Part shown: positions 52,247 to 62,517 of the stretch, one piece after another
Numbering within the stretch: the stretch's first letter is position 1
Layout of the letters: the number at the start of each line of letters is the position of its first letter
Source: 66-474 sp040255405
GTDB lineage: Bacteria > Pseudomonadota > Gammaproteobacteria > Xanthomonadales > Rhodanobacteraceae
NCBI GenBank assembly: GCA_040255405.1
Contig: JBDZUX010000007.1
Coordinates: 1-64,000 of the forward strand
DNA length: 64,000 nucleotides
Direction of reading: 5' to 3'
The notes under the pieces: model-generated
Told to the model about the DNA's origin: nothing
The model's input: only the letters and a program-made list of their open reading frames with translations
Database searches by the model: none
Position numbers and translations under genes: made by a program

Positions 52247-53050
52247 TCACGCTCCCGCGAACAGCCTCGCGAGCTCCGCACCGGGCTCGGCAGCGCGCAT
52301 GAACGTCTCGCCGACGAGGAACGCGCCGACGCCGGCCGCACGCAGGCGCGCGACGTCGTCCGGTGTGGCGATGCCGCTTTCGGTGACCAGCAGGCGGTCG
52401 GGCGGCACGGCCTCCCTCAGCGACAAGGTGGTTTCGATGTTGGTCTGGAACGTGCGCAGGTCGCGGTTGTTGACGCCGATCAGCGTCCGTGGCGCATTCG
52501 TCAGCATCAGCGCGCGTTGCAGGTCGACCGGATTGTGGATTTCCACCAATACATCCAGCCCGCATTCGATGGCCAGCGCGTGCAGGTTCACCAGTGCGGC
52601 GTTGTCCAGCGCGGCGGCGATCAGCAGGATCGCGTCGGCGCCGATCGCGCGCGCCTCGTGCACCTGATAGACATCGATCGTGAAATCCTTGCGGAGTACC
52701 GGCAGCGAACACGCATCGCGCGCTTCACCGAGATACGCGTCGCTGCCCTGGAAAAAATCCACGTCGGTCAGGACCGACAGGCAGGTCGCACCGCCCCTTT
52801 CGTAACTTCGCGCAATCGCGGCCGGATCGAAATCGTCCCGGATCAATCCCCGGGACGGGCTCGCTTTTTTTATCTCCGCGATCACTGCCGCCTGCCGGGC
52901 CTGCACGCACTTGCGCAGCGCCGCGGCGAAGCCGCGCGCCGGCGCCGCGGCGGCATTGCGGACGCGAAGTACGGCGACGGGAACACGAGCCTTGCGTTCG
53001 GCGATCTCCTCGCGTTTGCGCGCAAGAATGGTTTGCAGGATGTCGTTCAC
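52247..53050 (-). CDS. trpC: Indole-3-glycerol phosphate synthase
   Basis: TIM-barrel enzyme of tryptophan synthesis. 267 residues, monofunctional, not fused to TrpF. AEIKKASPSRGLIRDDFDPAAIARSYERGGATCLSVLTD and VLRKDFTIDVYQVHEARAIGADAILLI hold the catalytic Lys residues; IGVNNRDLRTF and TESGI follow. It overlaps trpD by four bases. Part of trpG-trpD-trpC-HAD. Confidence 0.96.
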   Translation of the reverse strand: MNDILQTILARKREEIAERKARVPVAVLRVRNAAAAPARGFAAALRKCVQARQAAVIAEIKKASPSRGLIRDDFDPAAIARSYERGGATCLSVLTDVDFFQGSDAYLGEARDACSLPVLRKDFTIDVYQVHEARAIGADAILLIAAALDNAALVNLHALAIECGLDVLVEIHNPVDLQRALMLTNAPRTLIGVNNRDLRTFQTNIETTLSLREAVPPDRLLVTESGIATPDDVARLRAAGVGAFLVGETFMRAAEPGAELARLFAGA

Positions 53051-54093
53051 GCCGGTCGTGCAGCCAGCGCTTGCGTGGCTGCAACGAACTGATCGAGCCT
53101 GGCACGCGCCGAACCATCATCGATCGCGCGGTCGGCACGCGTGATGCCATCGGCGATCGACGCCGCGACGCCCGCCGCGTAAAGCGCCGCGCCGGCGTTC
53201 AGCAGCACGATGTTGTGCGCCACGCCGTCGGCGCCATCCAGCACCTGCAACAGCATCGCCTTCGATTCCCCGGCGTCGGCGACGCGCAGGTTGCGGCTGG
53301 ATGCCATCGGGATCCCGAATTGTTCCGGTTCGATTTCGTACTCGCGCACCTTACCGTCGCGCAATTCGCCGACCAGCGTGGCGCCGCCGAGGGAAATCTC
53401 GTCCAGTCCGTCCTTGCCGTGGACCACCAGCGCACGCTCGACGCCAAGCCGCTGCAGCACCCGCACCTGGATGCCGACCAGATCGGGATGAAAGACGCCC
53501 ATCAGGATATTCGGCGCATTCGCCGGATTGGTCAGCGGCCCCAGGATGTTGAACAGCGTGCGCACGCCCAATTCGCGGCGCACCGGCGCGACCGCCTTCA
53601 TCGCGGGATGGAAACGCGGCGCGAACATGAAGCCGATGCCGGTCTCCCCGATACAGCGCGCGACCTGTCCGGGCCCGAGATCGATCTTCGCACCCAGGGC
53701 CTCCAGCACGTCGGCACTGCCCGACGACGAGGACACGCCGCGATTGCCGTGCTTGGCGATCTGCGCGCCGGCGGCCGCCGCGACGAACATCGATGCCGTG
53801 GAAATGTTGAAGCTGTGCGCACCGTCACCGCCGGTGCCCACGATGTCCAGCATGTGCGGATGCGGCGGCACCGTGACGTGTTCGGCCAGCTCCCGCATCA
53901 CGGTCGCCGCGCCCGCGATTTCGCCCACGGTTTCCTTCTTGACCCTGAGGCCGGTCAGGATCGCCGCCGTCATCGCGGCCGACACCTCGCCGCGCATGAT
54001 CTGGCGCACAAGGTCGATCATCTCGTCGTGGAAGATCTCGCGATGCTCGATCGTGCGCTGCAACGCTTCGTGCGGCGTGATGGGCATGTTCAT
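53047..54093 (-). CDS. trpD: Anthranilate phosphoribosyltransferase
   Basis: Transfers ribose-5-phosphate from PRPP to anthranilate. 348 residues. The PRPP site is in DIVGTGGDGAHSFNISTAS; KHGNRGVSSSSGSADVLEALG and NILGPLTNPA are the standard further motifs. ATG 54093 overlaps the trpG stop (ATGA); ATG 54087 is an alternative. Unfused, with separate TrpG. Confidence 0.96.
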   Translation of the reverse strand: MNMPITPHEALQRTIEHREIFHDEMIDLVRQIMRGEVSAAMTAAILTGLRVKKETVGEIAGAATVMRELAEHVTVPPHPHMLDIVGTGGDGAHSFNISTASMFVAAAAGAQIAKHGNRGVSSSSGSADVLEALGAKIDLGPGQVARCIGETGIGFMFAPRFHPAMKAVAPVRRELGVRTLFNILGPLTNPANAPNILMGVFHPDLVGIQVRVLQRLGVERALVVHGKDGLDEISLGGATLVGELRDGKVREYEIEPEQFGIPMASSRNLRVADAGESKAMLLQVLDGADGVAHNIVLLNAGAALYAAGVAASIADGITRADRAIDDGSARARLDQFVAATQALAARPA

Positions 54094-54686
54094 GCCGCTC
54101 GGGACAAGGGCGCGCGGATGAAATTGCGCAGCAGGTCGTGTCCGTTCGAGGTCAGGATCGACTCGGGGTGGAACTGCACGCCCTCCACCGGCAACGCCTT
54201 GTGGCGCAAACCCATGATCTCGTCGAAGGAACCGTCCGGGTGCTCCGTCCATGCGGTGACTTCAAGGCACTCCGGCAGGCTCGCGCGCTCGACGACCAGC
54301 GAGTGGTAGCGCGTCGCTTCGAACGGATCGGCAAGCCCGGCGAACACGCCTTGGCCACGATGCCGTATCGGCGAGGTCTTGCCGTGCATGATTTCCTTCG
54401 CGCGAATCACGTTGCCGCCGAAGGCCTGCCCGATCGCCTGGTGGCCCAGGCACACGCCGAGGATCGGAATCGCGCCGGCGAGTTCGCGGATCAGCGCCAG
54501 CGAAACGCCGGCCTGGTCGGGCGTGCCCGGCCCCGGCGAAATCACGATGCGTGCCGGCGCCAGCGCGCGGATGCCGGCGACATCCACCGCGTCGTTGCGC
54601 AGCACCTTCACGTCCTGCCCAAGCTCGCCGAGATACTGGGCGAGGTTGAACGTGAAGCTGTCGTAGTTGTCGATCAGCAGCAGCAT
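54090..54686 (-). CDS. trpG: Anthranilate synthase component II (glutamine amidotransferase)
   Basis: Supplies ammonia from glutamine to TrpE. 198 residues. MLLLIDNYDSFTFNLAQYLGELG at the start, oxyanion loop SPGPGTPDQAG, nucleophile Cys in GVCLGHQAIGQAFGG, and catalytic His/Glu in VQFHPESIL. It leads trpG-trpD-trpC-HAD; its partner trpE lies 8 kb away in the same direction at the right edge. It may also serve aminodeoxychorismate synthase, as in some bacteria. Confidence 0.96.
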   Translation of the reverse strand: MLLLIDNYDSFTFNLAQYLGELGQDVKVLRNDAVDVAGIRALAPARIVISPGPGTPDQAGVSLALIRELAGAIPILGVCLGHQAIGQAFGGNVIRAKEIMHGKTSPIRHRGQGVFAGLADPFEATRYHSLVVERASLPECLEVTAWTEHPDGSFDEIMGLRHKALPVEGVQFHPESILTSNGHDLLRNFIRAPLSRAA

Positions 54687-54845
54687 CGGTGATGTTCGCT
54701 CGTGGGGAAGCGATCATAGTGTCCGGTCCCGTGTTTCGCATCCCCGGCGACGGTCCGGGCGCGGCGACCTGCGAAATCGCCCCCGCCCACCACCGACTTG
54801 CGCTGGATCAATGCGCCGCCGCGGCCCGCCGCTAAACCGGCGGCC

Positions 54846-55583
<738 letters not shown>

Positions 55584-55585
55584 GC

Positions 55586-57946
55586 ATGCGCGCCCTCGAC
55601 CGCAAGCTGTTGCGCGATCTTTGGCACGCGCGCGGCCAGGCCGCCGCGATCGCCGCGGTGATCGCCTGCGGCGTCGCGATCGTGATCATGACCTTTGGCG
55701 CGATGACTTCGCTGCGCGACACCCGCGACAGCTACTACGAGCGCTACCGCTTCGCCGACGTGTTCTTGCAACTGCGGCGTGCGCCGCTGCCGGTGGCCGC
55801 GCGGATCGGCGAGATTCCCGGCGTCGCCGAGTGGGAGACGCGAATCACTCGTTACGCGGCGCTCGACATCCCGACGCTGCCGCAACCGGCGGCCGCGCTG
55901 CTGGTGTCACTGCCCGACCGCGGCGAGCCGCGGCTCGACCGCATCGCGCTGCGCCAGGGCCACCTGCCCGGGCGCGGGCGCGACGAGCTGGTGATGAGCG
56001 AGAACATGGCGCAGGCGCTGGGCCACGCGCCGGGCGACAAGCTTGCCGTGTTGCTGAATGGGCGCAAGCGCGCCTTCACGATCGCCGGCGTGGCGCTCTC
56101 GCTCGAGTTCATCTACGTGCTCGCGCCCGGCCAGCTGATGCAGGATGACCGCACCTTCGGCATCCTCTGGATCAACCGCTCGATCATGGAAGCCGCCTAC
56201 GACATGAAGGGCGCCTTCAACGACGTCAGCCTGCGGCTGGCGCCGGATGCGTCGGAACCGGATGTGATCCGCCGGCTGGACCTGCTGCTGGCGCGCTACG
56301 GCGGCACCGCCGCCTACGGCCGGGCGGACCAGCTCAGCAACGCCTACCTCGATCAGGAGCTCGGGCAGCTGCGCACGATGTCGATCGTGATCCCGCCGAT
56401 CTTCCTCGCGGTCGCGGCGTTCCTGCTGCACATGGTGCTGTCGCGCCTGATCGACACCGAGCGCGAATCGATCGGCCTGCTGAAAGCCTTCGGCTACACC
56501 CACCGCGAGGTCGGCGTCCACTACCTGAAGTTTTCGCTTGCCATCACGGCACTGGGTGTCATCGCCGGGTGTGCGGCCGGCCTGTCGCTCGGCCACTGGA
56601 TGACGTCGATCTACCAGCAACATTTCCGCTTCCCGTTCCTGCGTTACGAGACCGACCCGGCGGTGCTGTCCGCGGCGGTCGCACTGTCGTTTGCCGCAGC
56701 GATCCTCGGGACGTGGAGCGCGGTGTCCCGCGCGGTGCGGCTGGCGCCGGCCGCGGCCATGCAACCGCCGGCGCCGACCAGCTACCGGCGGACCCTGGTA
56801 GACCGCCTGCAGCTCGGCCGGCACCTGTCGATGCCGACCGAAATGATCCTGCGACACATCCTGCGCTGGCCGCTGCGGGCGCTGTTCACGGTCTTCGGTG
56901 CCGCGATGGCGGTGATGCTGCTGGTCACGCTGTTCTTCTTCTTCACCTCGATCGACGAACTGGTCGACAGCTTCTACTTCCGGGAAAACCGGCAGGACCT
57001 CGTGATCGGACTGGTCGATCCGCGCTCCGAGTTGGCGCGCTTCGAGATTGCGCGCCTCCCGGGCATCAGGGCCGCCGAACCCGTCCTGCAAGTCCCGGCC
57101 CGGCTGTCGCACGGCCACGTGGGCCAGCGGATCGCGATCGCGGGCTTGAGCCGCGACACCGCGTTCCGGACGTTCCAGGACTCGGCGGGGCGCGGCTTCA
57201 CCCTGCCCGGACAAGGCATTGTGTTGTCGGAGAAACTGGCGGACCTGCTCGGGCTGGTCAGCGGTGAATCCGTGCAGGTGGAAATCCTGCAGGGGACCCG
57301 GCGCCGCGCCGAACTGCCGGTGGCCGCGGTCACCTCCGAGCACGTCGGGCTTGCCGCCTACATGGACCGGCGCGCGCTCACGACGTTGACCGGCGAGCCC
57401 GGCACGCTGACCGCAATCCAGGCGCTGGTCGATTCGGCGGCCCGCGCCGAATTGATGCGCCGCCTCAAGGCCATGCCGGCCGTCGCCAGCATCTCGACCC
57501 GCGAACAGGCGATCACCGCGCTCCGGGAAACCATGGCCCGCAGCATGACCATCGTGATCGATTTCTACATCGCGCTCGGCGGCGTGATCGCCTTCGGCGT
57601 GGTCTACAACGCGGCCCGGATCTCGCTGTCCGAGCGCGGGCGCGAACTGGCCAGCCTGCGCGTGCTCGGGTTCACCCGTTCCGAGGTGAGCTACGTGCTG
57701 CTGGGCGAACTGGCCCTGCTGGTGCTGGTCGCGTTGCCGATCGGGTGCGGGCTCGGCCGCGGCCTGGCCTGGGCCACCGCGCGCGCCATGGAAACCAAGC
57801 TGTTTCGCATCCCGTTCGTGATGCAGCCCTCGACCTACGGCGTCGCGATGGGCATCGTGCTCGCCGCGGCCGCCGCTTCCGCCGCGATGGTTGCCTGGCG
57901 CATCCACCGGCTCGACCTGATCGCGGTCTTGAAGACCCGGGAATGA
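55586..57946 (+). CDS. FtsX-family ABC transporter permease
   Basis: 786-residue membrane protein with two FtsX-type domains. One helix is at about residues 15-40, then a large periplasmic region, three helices between about 265 and 385, another at about 435-455, and three near the C-terminus (about 650-780). DTERESIGLLKAFGYTHREVGVHYLKF and LSERGRELASLRVLGFTRSEVSYVLLGE are the duplicated cytoplasmic coupling motifs. Start ATG 55586 has AGGTGG five bases upstream; GTG 55577 or 55580 would overlap the ATPase stop. Substrate unknown. Confidence 0.9.
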   Translation: MRALDRKLLRDLWHARGQAAAIAAVIACGVAIVIMTFGAMTSLRDTRDSYYERYRFADVFLQLRRAPLPVAARIGEIPGVAEWETRITRYAALDIPTLPQPAAALLVSLPDRGEPRLDRIALRQGHLPGRGRDELVMSENMAQALGHAPGDKLAVLLNGRKRAFTIAGVALSLEFIYVLAPGQLMQDDRTFGILWINRSIMEAAYDMKGAFNDVSLRLAPDASEPDVIRRLDLLLARYGGTAAYGRADQLSNAYLDQELGQLRTMSIVIPPIFLAVAAFLLHMVLSRLIDTERESIGLLKAFGYTHREVGVHYLKFSLAITALGVIAGCAAGLSLGHWMTSIYQQHFRFPFLRYETDPAVLSAAVALSFAAAILGTWSAVSRAVRLAPAAAMQPPAPTSYRRTLVDRLQLGRHLSMPTEMILRHILRWPLRALFTVFGAAMAVMLLVTLFFFFTSIDELVDSFYFRENRQDLVIGLVDPRSELARFEIARLPGIRAAEPVLQVPARLSHGHVGQRIAIAGLSRDTAFRTFQDSAGRGFTLPGQGIVLSEKLADLLGLVSGESVQVEILQGTRRRAELPVAAVTSEHVGLAAYMDRRALTTLTGEPGTLTAIQALVDSAARAELMRRLKAMPAVASISTREQAITALRETMARSMTIVIDFYIALGGVIAFGVVYNAARISLSERGRELASLRVLGFTRSEVSYVLLGELALLVLVALPIGCGLGRGLAWATARAMETKLFRIPFVMQPSTYGVAMGIVLAAAAASAAMVAWRIHRLDLIAVLKTRE

Positions 57947-59175
57947 AGATGCCGCCGAGCCTCCGTCGCACGCTTGTCGTTGCCATCCTGGCGCTCGTCG
58001 TCGCGGGTGCACTGGTGTGGAGCTTCTGGCCGCGTCCGGTGCCGGTCGAGACGGCCGAAGTCACGCGCGGCCCCATGGCGGTCGAGGTCTCCGACAACGG
58101 CCGCACCCGCGTCCGCGAAATCTACCGGCTGTCCGCGCCGGTCAGCGGCCGGCTGCTGCGCGTGGAGGTGCACGCCGGCGACAGCGTGATCGGCGGCCAG
58201 ACCCGTGTCGCGGAGTTGCAGCCCATTCCGCCAAATTTCCTGGACGTGCGCACCCGCGCGCAGGCCACGGCGGCGGTGGACGCCGCGCAGGCCGCGCAAA
58301 CATTGGCCGCGGCGGAAGTCCGGCGGCAGCGGGCACAGCTCGAATTCGCGACGTCGGATTACGGCCGGTTCCTCGCGCTCGCCCGGATCAGTGTCACCAG
58401 CCGCGCGGACCTCGAGCGCGCCAAGTTGGCGCGCGACACTGCCGCGGCTGCGCTGGCCTCCGCCGAAGCCGCCCTGAAGGTGAAGCAGTCCGATCTCGCC
58501 GCGGCACGGGCGCTCCTGATCGACCCGGGCAATCCGGGCAATCCGGCCGATCAAGCAACCCGCGACAGCATTCCGCTCATCGCACCGGTATCCGGCTGCG
58601 TGTTGCGGGTCGCGAGCGAAAGCGAGGCGACGCTTCCCGCCGGCGCGCTGATCATGGAAGTTGGCGATCCACGCAAGATGGAGGTGGTGGCCGAACTGGT
58701 TTCCCAGGACGCCGTCCAGGTCCACGCGGGCGACCGCGCCACCATCACGGACTGGGGCGGGCCGACGCCGCTCGCCGCACGCGTCCGGCGGGTGGAGCCC
58801 TCCGGCTTCACCAAGATTTCGGCGCTGGGCGTCGAGGAGCAACGCGTGAACGTGTTGCTCGATCCGGCCGGCACGGCGGAAGCGTGGGCGGCGCTCGCCG
58901 ACGGCTTCCGGGTGGTCGTGCACATCGTGGTCTGGAGCCATCCGGACGCGATCCGGGTGCCCGTTTCCGCGCTGTTCCGGCAGGGCGACGGCTGGGCAAC
59001 GTTCGTCCTGCGCAATCGTCGCGCGGTGCGCACCGCCATTTCGGCAGGGCACGCCAGCGACGAAGTCGCGGAGGTGCTGGCCGGGTTGCGCCCCGGTGAT
59101 CGCGTCATCGTGCACCCGAGCGACCGGGTCCGCGACGGTGTGCGCGTCTCGGTGGAGGCTGCGACGGCGAAGTAA
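57943..59175 (+). CDS. HlyD-family efflux adaptor
   Basis: 410-residue periplasmic adaptor. N-terminal membrane anchor (RTLVVAILALVVAGALVWSF), a biotinyl/lipoyl-like half motif (LSAPVSGRLLRVEVHAGDSVIGGQ), a long alpha-hairpin rich in Ala (about 105-185), the second half (APVSGCVLRVASESEATLPAGALIMEVGD), then beta-barrel domains. ATGA overlap with the permease makes this a coupled exporter. Similar ABC-permease-HlyD sets export macrolides, peptides or glycolipids elsewhere; nothing decides here. Confidence 0.9.
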   Translation: MKMPPSLRRTLVVAILALVVAGALVWSFWPRPVPVETAEVTRGPMAVEVSDNGRTRVREIYRLSAPVSGRLLRVEVHAGDSVIGGQTRVAELQPIPPNFLDVRTRAQATAAVDAAQAAQTLAAAEVRRQRAQLEFATSDYGRFLALARISVTSRADLERAKLARDTAAAALASAEAALKVKQSDLAAARALLIDPGNPGNPADQATRDSIPLIAPVSGCVLRVASESEATLPAGALIMEVGDPRKMEVVAELVSQDAVQVHAGDRATITDWGGPTPLAARVRRVEPSGFTKISALGVEEQRVNVLLDPAGTAEAWAALADGFRVVVHIVVWSHPDAIRVPVSALFRQGDGWATFVLRNRRAVRTAISAGHASDEVAEVLAGLRPGDRVIVHPSDRVRDGVRVSVEAATAK

Positions 59176-59309
59176 CGGCACCGTCGCGATGCGTTCGCCA
59201 GCTTCAGGCCGGGTCCAACCGGGTCCGCTACCTTATGGTTTGGCACCCGGCAAGGCATCCAGCGATAGCTTGGTCGAGGGTGCGATCCCGGCCATCCGAA
59301 GACAGGCAA

Positions 59310-60395
59310 ATGACTGAAGGTCGACAACGGCGCCGGTCGATTGCGCGCACGGTGATCGCCGCCATGCTGGGCATCACGGTGACGGGCTGCACCACGATCG
59401 GTTACTACGCCCACCTGGCCGCGGGCGAGATGGCCGTGCTGCGGGCGCGGGTGCCGATCAAGCAGGTGATCGCAGATCCTGATGTCGATCCGGCATTACG
59501 CGCGCGGCTGGAATTGGCGCTGCGCGCCCGCGCGTTCGCATCCGGCACGTTGAAATTGCCGCGCAACAAGAGCTACACCACCTACGCCGACATCCACCGT
59601 CCGTTCGTGATGTGGAACGTGTTTGCCACGCCGACGCTGTCGCTGCAGCCGGTCGAACATTGCTTCCTGTTTGCAGGTTGCGTCGCGTACCAGGGCTTCT
59701 ACCGCCACGATCGCGCCGAGGCACTGGCCGACAAATTGGCGCTGCAAGGCGATGACGTGTGGATCAGCGGCGTGCCGGCATATTCCACGTTGGGGCATTT
59801 TGCCGATCCGCTGCTCAGCACGATGGACCAATGGAGCGACGACGAGATGATCGGCACCATCTTCCACGAGCTCGCGCACCAGCAGTTTTACGTCAAGGGG
59901 GATACGGCTTTCAACGAATCGTTCGCGACCTTCGTGCAACGCCAAGGCCTGGAACAGTGGCACGCCGACAACCACCTGCCGCCGCCCGACCCCACGGCAG
60001 CCGCGCGGCAGCGGCAATTCACGAAACTGGTGCTGGCCACCCGCGACAAGCTGAAGGCGGTGTACGCCAGTGATCTTTCCGATGCCGCGAAAAGGGGGCG
60101 CAAGGCGCAAGCGTTCGCCGACCTGCGGCGCGACTACGCGCACCTGCGCGACACCGAATGGCACGGCTACCACGGCTACGACCATTGGTTCGACACGCCC
60201 ATCAACAACGCCAAGCTGCTGCCGTTCGGTCTCTACGACCGCGGCGTACCGGCGTTCGCCGCACTGTTCAAACGCTGCGACGGCGATTGGACGCGCTTCT
60301 ACGCCGCGGTCCGCCGGATCGGCGGCGAACCGGCGGTGCAACGCGACGCATTCCTTGAAAGTGCCGTCGCACCATCCGACACGGCGTTGCCCTGA
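59310..60395 (+). CDS. Putative lipoprotein aminopeptidase (PF10023-type, HELAH)
   Basis: 361-residue protein with a lipobox ending VTGC (Cys27), so a lipid-anchored envelope protein. HELAH at residues 186-190 and Glu203 in FNESFATFVQ form a gluzincin zinc site. The sequence matches the family labelled predicted aminopeptidase. GHFADPLLSTM just before the site is also typical. Substrate unknown. Same direction as the ABC exporter but 134 bases away. Its stop codon lies in an FNR-like palindrome ahead of the next genes. Confidence 0.88.
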   Translation: MTEGRQRRRSIARTVIAAMLGITVTGCTTIGYYAHLAAGEMAVLRARVPIKQVIADPDVDPALRARLELALRARAFASGTLKLPRNKSYTTYADIHRPFVMWNVFATPTLSLQPVEHCFLFAGCVAYQGFYRHDRAEALADKLALQGDDVWISGVPAYSTLGHFADPLLSTMDQWSDDEMIGTIFHELAHQQFYVKGDTAFNESFATFVQRQGLEQWHADNHLPPPDPTAAARQRQFTKLVLATRDKLKAVYASDLSDAAKRGRKAQAFADLRRDYAHLRDTEWHGYHGYDHWFDTPINNAKLLPFGLYDRGVPAFAALFKRCDGDWTRFYAAVRRIGGEPAVQRDAFLESAVAPSDTALP

Positions 60396-60405
60396 TTCAG
60401 GTCAA
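60392..60405. promoter_or_regulatory. FNR/ANR/DNR-like box before DUF2249-FmdE genes
   Basis: CTGATTCAGGTCAA matches the TTGAT-N4-ATCAA consensus at eight of ten defined positions. It is centred about 64 bases before the DUF2249 start codon, a plausible activator distance for a nearby promoter that I cannot place precisely. Confidence 0.45.
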
Positions 60406-60462
60406 TACGCGCGGGACGGTCGCCGCGCATGCTTGCGCGGTCCCCAACACGCGAGTGCGCGC

Positions 60463-60723
60463 ATGAACACGCCTGCAGAAACCCCCGCCTACACGCCCTA
60501 CCCGTTCGACGCACGTGCGATCGCGCACCGCTTCCGCCACTCGGCCATCTTCGGTGCGCTGGACGCACTCAAGCCGGGCGAGGCGATGCGCTTCGTCAAC
60601 GACCACGATCCGATTCCGTTGCTGCACCAGATGCAGCAACGCTACGAGGACCGCGTCGAGGTGATCTACCAGGCCCGCGGCGGCGACGGCCCGGTGGTGA
60701 TCGATTTCGTGGTCAGGCAGTAA
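60463..60723 (+). CDS. DUF2249 domain protein
   Basis: 86-residue DUF2249 protein. YPFDARAIAHRFRHSAIFGALDALKPGEAMRFVNDHDPIPLLHQM fits the family, related to the SirA/TusA-like fold without the catalytic Cys. Such genes accompany hemerythrin/YtfE, nitrite or NO-response loci in proteobacteria. Its TAA stop overlaps the next ATG, so it is coupled to the FmdE-like gene. Confidence 0.88.
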   Translation: MNTPAETPAYTPYPFDARAIAHRFRHSAIFGALDALKPGEAMRFVNDHDPIPLLHQMQQRYEDRVEVIYQARGGDGPVVIDFVVRQ

Positions 60724-61334
60724 TGGCCTTTCCGGATTTCTTCGCCGAAGTGCCGGCGCTCAAGTTGCACGATGGCCTCGCGCAACTCCTGGGCGCCAGC
60801 GACGACGGCGTGATCGAGTACCACTACGCCGACGCGGTGAGGCTGGCCGGGCACTCCTGCCCCACCGTCGCCGGCGGGTGGCTCAGCGCGCGCGCCGCAC
60901 TGCGCCACTTGTACGGCGAAGAGCTGCCCGAACGCGGCGGCATCAGCGTGTACCTCAACGATGCGGAGAATGCCGGCGTCACCGGCGTGATCGGCCAGGT
61001 ACTGACGCTGATCACCGGCGCAGCCGCCGCCAACGGTTTCCATGGCCTCGGCGGACGCCACGTGCGCAGCAACCTCCTGCATTACGCGCAGGGCGACGTC
61101 GCGGGCGTGCGCCTCAAGCGCAACGACACCGGCGCCGAGGTCGAGGTCGAAATCGACACCAGCCCGGTGGCAGGCGACCCGATGATGCGCCCGTTGATGC
61201 AACTGACCATGACGGGCCAGGCCAACGCCGCGCAACGCCGCGAGTTCGGCCGGCTGTGGCAGGACCGCGTCCGCCGCCTGCTGATCGACCACGCCGACGA
61301 TCCGGCGGTGGTGAAGGTGCGCGCGTTTGCGTGA
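60723..61334 (+). CDS. FmdE-like domain protein
   Basis: 203-residue protein related to the FmdE domain (formylmethanofuran dehydrogenase subunit E-like). The N-terminal HSCPTVAGGWLSARAALRHLYG holds the family His-x-Cys motif, and GFHGLGGRHVRSNLLHY sits in the middle. Despite the name, methanogenic chemistry is not expected here. In proteobacteria such genes occur next to DUF2249 in anaerobic or nitrosative-stress regions; the role is unknown. Shares a TAATG junction with the upstream gene. Confidence 0.82.
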   Translation: MAFPDFFAEVPALKLHDGLAQLLGASDDGVIEYHYADAVRLAGHSCPTVAGGWLSARAALRHLYGEELPERGGISVYLNDAENAGVTGVIGQVLTLITGAAAANGFHGLGGRHVRSNLLHYAQGDVAGVRLKRNDTGAEVEVEIDTSPVAGDPMMRPLMQLTMTGQANAAQRREFGRLWQDRVRRLLIDHADDPAVVKVRAFA

Positions 61335-61344
61335 GCTGCACTTC

Positions 61345-61405
61345 CCCTCTCCCTCGGGGAGGGGGGAGCGCAGCGTACGGGTGAGGGTTCGCACCCTACA
61401 GGGTA
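61345..61405. repeat. CCCTC/GAGGG palindromic intergenic repeat
   Basis: CCCTCTCCCTCGGGGAGGGG folds into a strong hairpin and is followed by GAGCGCAGCGTACGGGTGAGGGTT. This type of CTC-CCC/GGGGAG element is widespread in intergenic DNA of proteobacteria. It starts ten bases after the FmdE-like gene. Confidence 0.5.
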
Positions 61406-61423
61406 CCGACTGAAAACCAACCT

Positions 61424-61464
61424 CGTCATTCCGGACGCGGCGAAGCCGCGATCCGGAACCCAGC
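61424..61464. repeat. REP-like hairpin TTCCGGA...TCCGGAA
   Basis: TTCCGGA-CGCGGC-GAA-GCCGCG-A-TCCGGAA forms a 13-bp stem with one bulge and a GAA loop, flanked by CGTCA and ACCCAG. The form is the REP/RAYT type common across proteobacteria. It lies between the FmdE-like gene and mrr. Confidence 0.65.
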
Positions 61465-61534
61465 GACTTCTGCTCCTGATTCGTTGACGCCAACGGCGCG
61501 GCATCTCGTCACCGGCCGTCCATGGCCTAATCAA

Positions 61535-62449
61535 TTACTCCTCGAAGTAATCAGAATCGAGCCGTTTCAATTCCAGGGTGGATGTGACACTCATACCCAC
61601 TTTGTAGTCCACCATCAACTCGGCCAACTTCTTGCCATTGATGAGCACCACGCGGGACTCGGACCGCGTGGCGGAGTCGCGCGCGGATTTCGTGAAATCC
61701 GATGTCGTGAAGAACACGCCCTTGCGTGCGCGCTGCAATTGAAGCGCGCCGATAAAGTCGCGGATTTCAGGATCTCCGACTGTCCGATCCGGAGCCCATT
61801 TCTTGGCCTGCACGTACACAGTGTCAAGGCCGAGCGTATCTTCCTTGATTGCGCCATCTACTCCCCCGTCGCCGGGGCCACCCAACAGAGTGCCGGCGTC
61901 GTCCACCGCCCCGCCGTAGCCCATGGCCCTGAGCAAATCCACTACCGCTCGCTCGAAGCAAGCCGGACTCGCGTGAAACAGTGCATCAAGCACATCATTC
62001 ACAAGGCTGTCACGGAGTTCATCGAACGCTTGCTGCAGTGCTTCCTGTGGAGTGACGGCTTCCGCGCCCACACTTGCCAGCGGCGCGTCGGTTATTGGTT
62101 GTACGGGGCGCGAACGATCCTTGAATGCACGGAACTCGGCGAAACGTGAGAGATAGGCATTGTCGATTCGCTCAGTCGACTGCAACGCCTCCTTTCCGCG
62201 GACAGTGATATGAACCATCGCTCGCGCAGGTTGTTCCACCAAGCCTGCCTGCTTCAAATAAGTTTTCGCCCAACCGACCCTGCTGACGAACTTCACGATG
62301 CCGCTCGGCAGCAGTTCGGCACGCTCGAGGGGCGTCAGTCGGAATTTTTCTGCCAGCGTTTCAGCAAGGTCGCGTACACGATGGACTTTACCGTCCACGC
62401 AAGCTTCGAGCATGGGACGCATAATCGTCTCGTAATCTGGAATCGCCAT
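61535..62449 (-). CDS. mrr: Mrr-type restriction endonuclease (type IV)
   Basis: 304-residue protein, the same length as E. coli Mrr. An N-terminal winged-helix Mrr_N domain (about 1-90) leads to the Mrr catalytic core: Asp198 in GGPGDGGVDG, Gln214 and Lys216 in VYVQAKKW, with KGVFFTTSDFTKSARD after. Mrr cuts DNA carrying foreign methylation. Base composition looks less GC-rich than its neighbours, and repeats flank both sides, which suggests transfer. It lies between the exporter block and trpE and has no methyltransferase partner. Confidence 0.93.
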   Translation of the reverse strand: MAIPDYETIMRPMLEACVDGKVHRVRDLAETLAEKFRLTPLERAELLPSGIVKFVSRVGWAKTYLKQAGLVEQPARAMVHITVRGKEALQSTERIDNAYLSRFAEFRAFKDRSRPVQPITDAPLASVGAEAVTPQEALQQAFDELRDSLVNDVLDALFHASPACFERAVVDLLRAMGYGGAVDDAGTLLGGPGDGGVDGAIKEDTLGLDTVYVQAKKWAPDRTVGDPEIRDFIGALQLQRARKGVFFTTSDFTKSARDSATRSESRVVLINGKKLAELMVDYKVGMSVTSTLELKRLDSDYFEE

Positions 62450-62517
62450 CTCGTCCCCTTGGATTTCGATGGTCAGCAGTCGACCGTCGCTGGGAGGCGC
62501 ACCACCGATCAGAGCCC

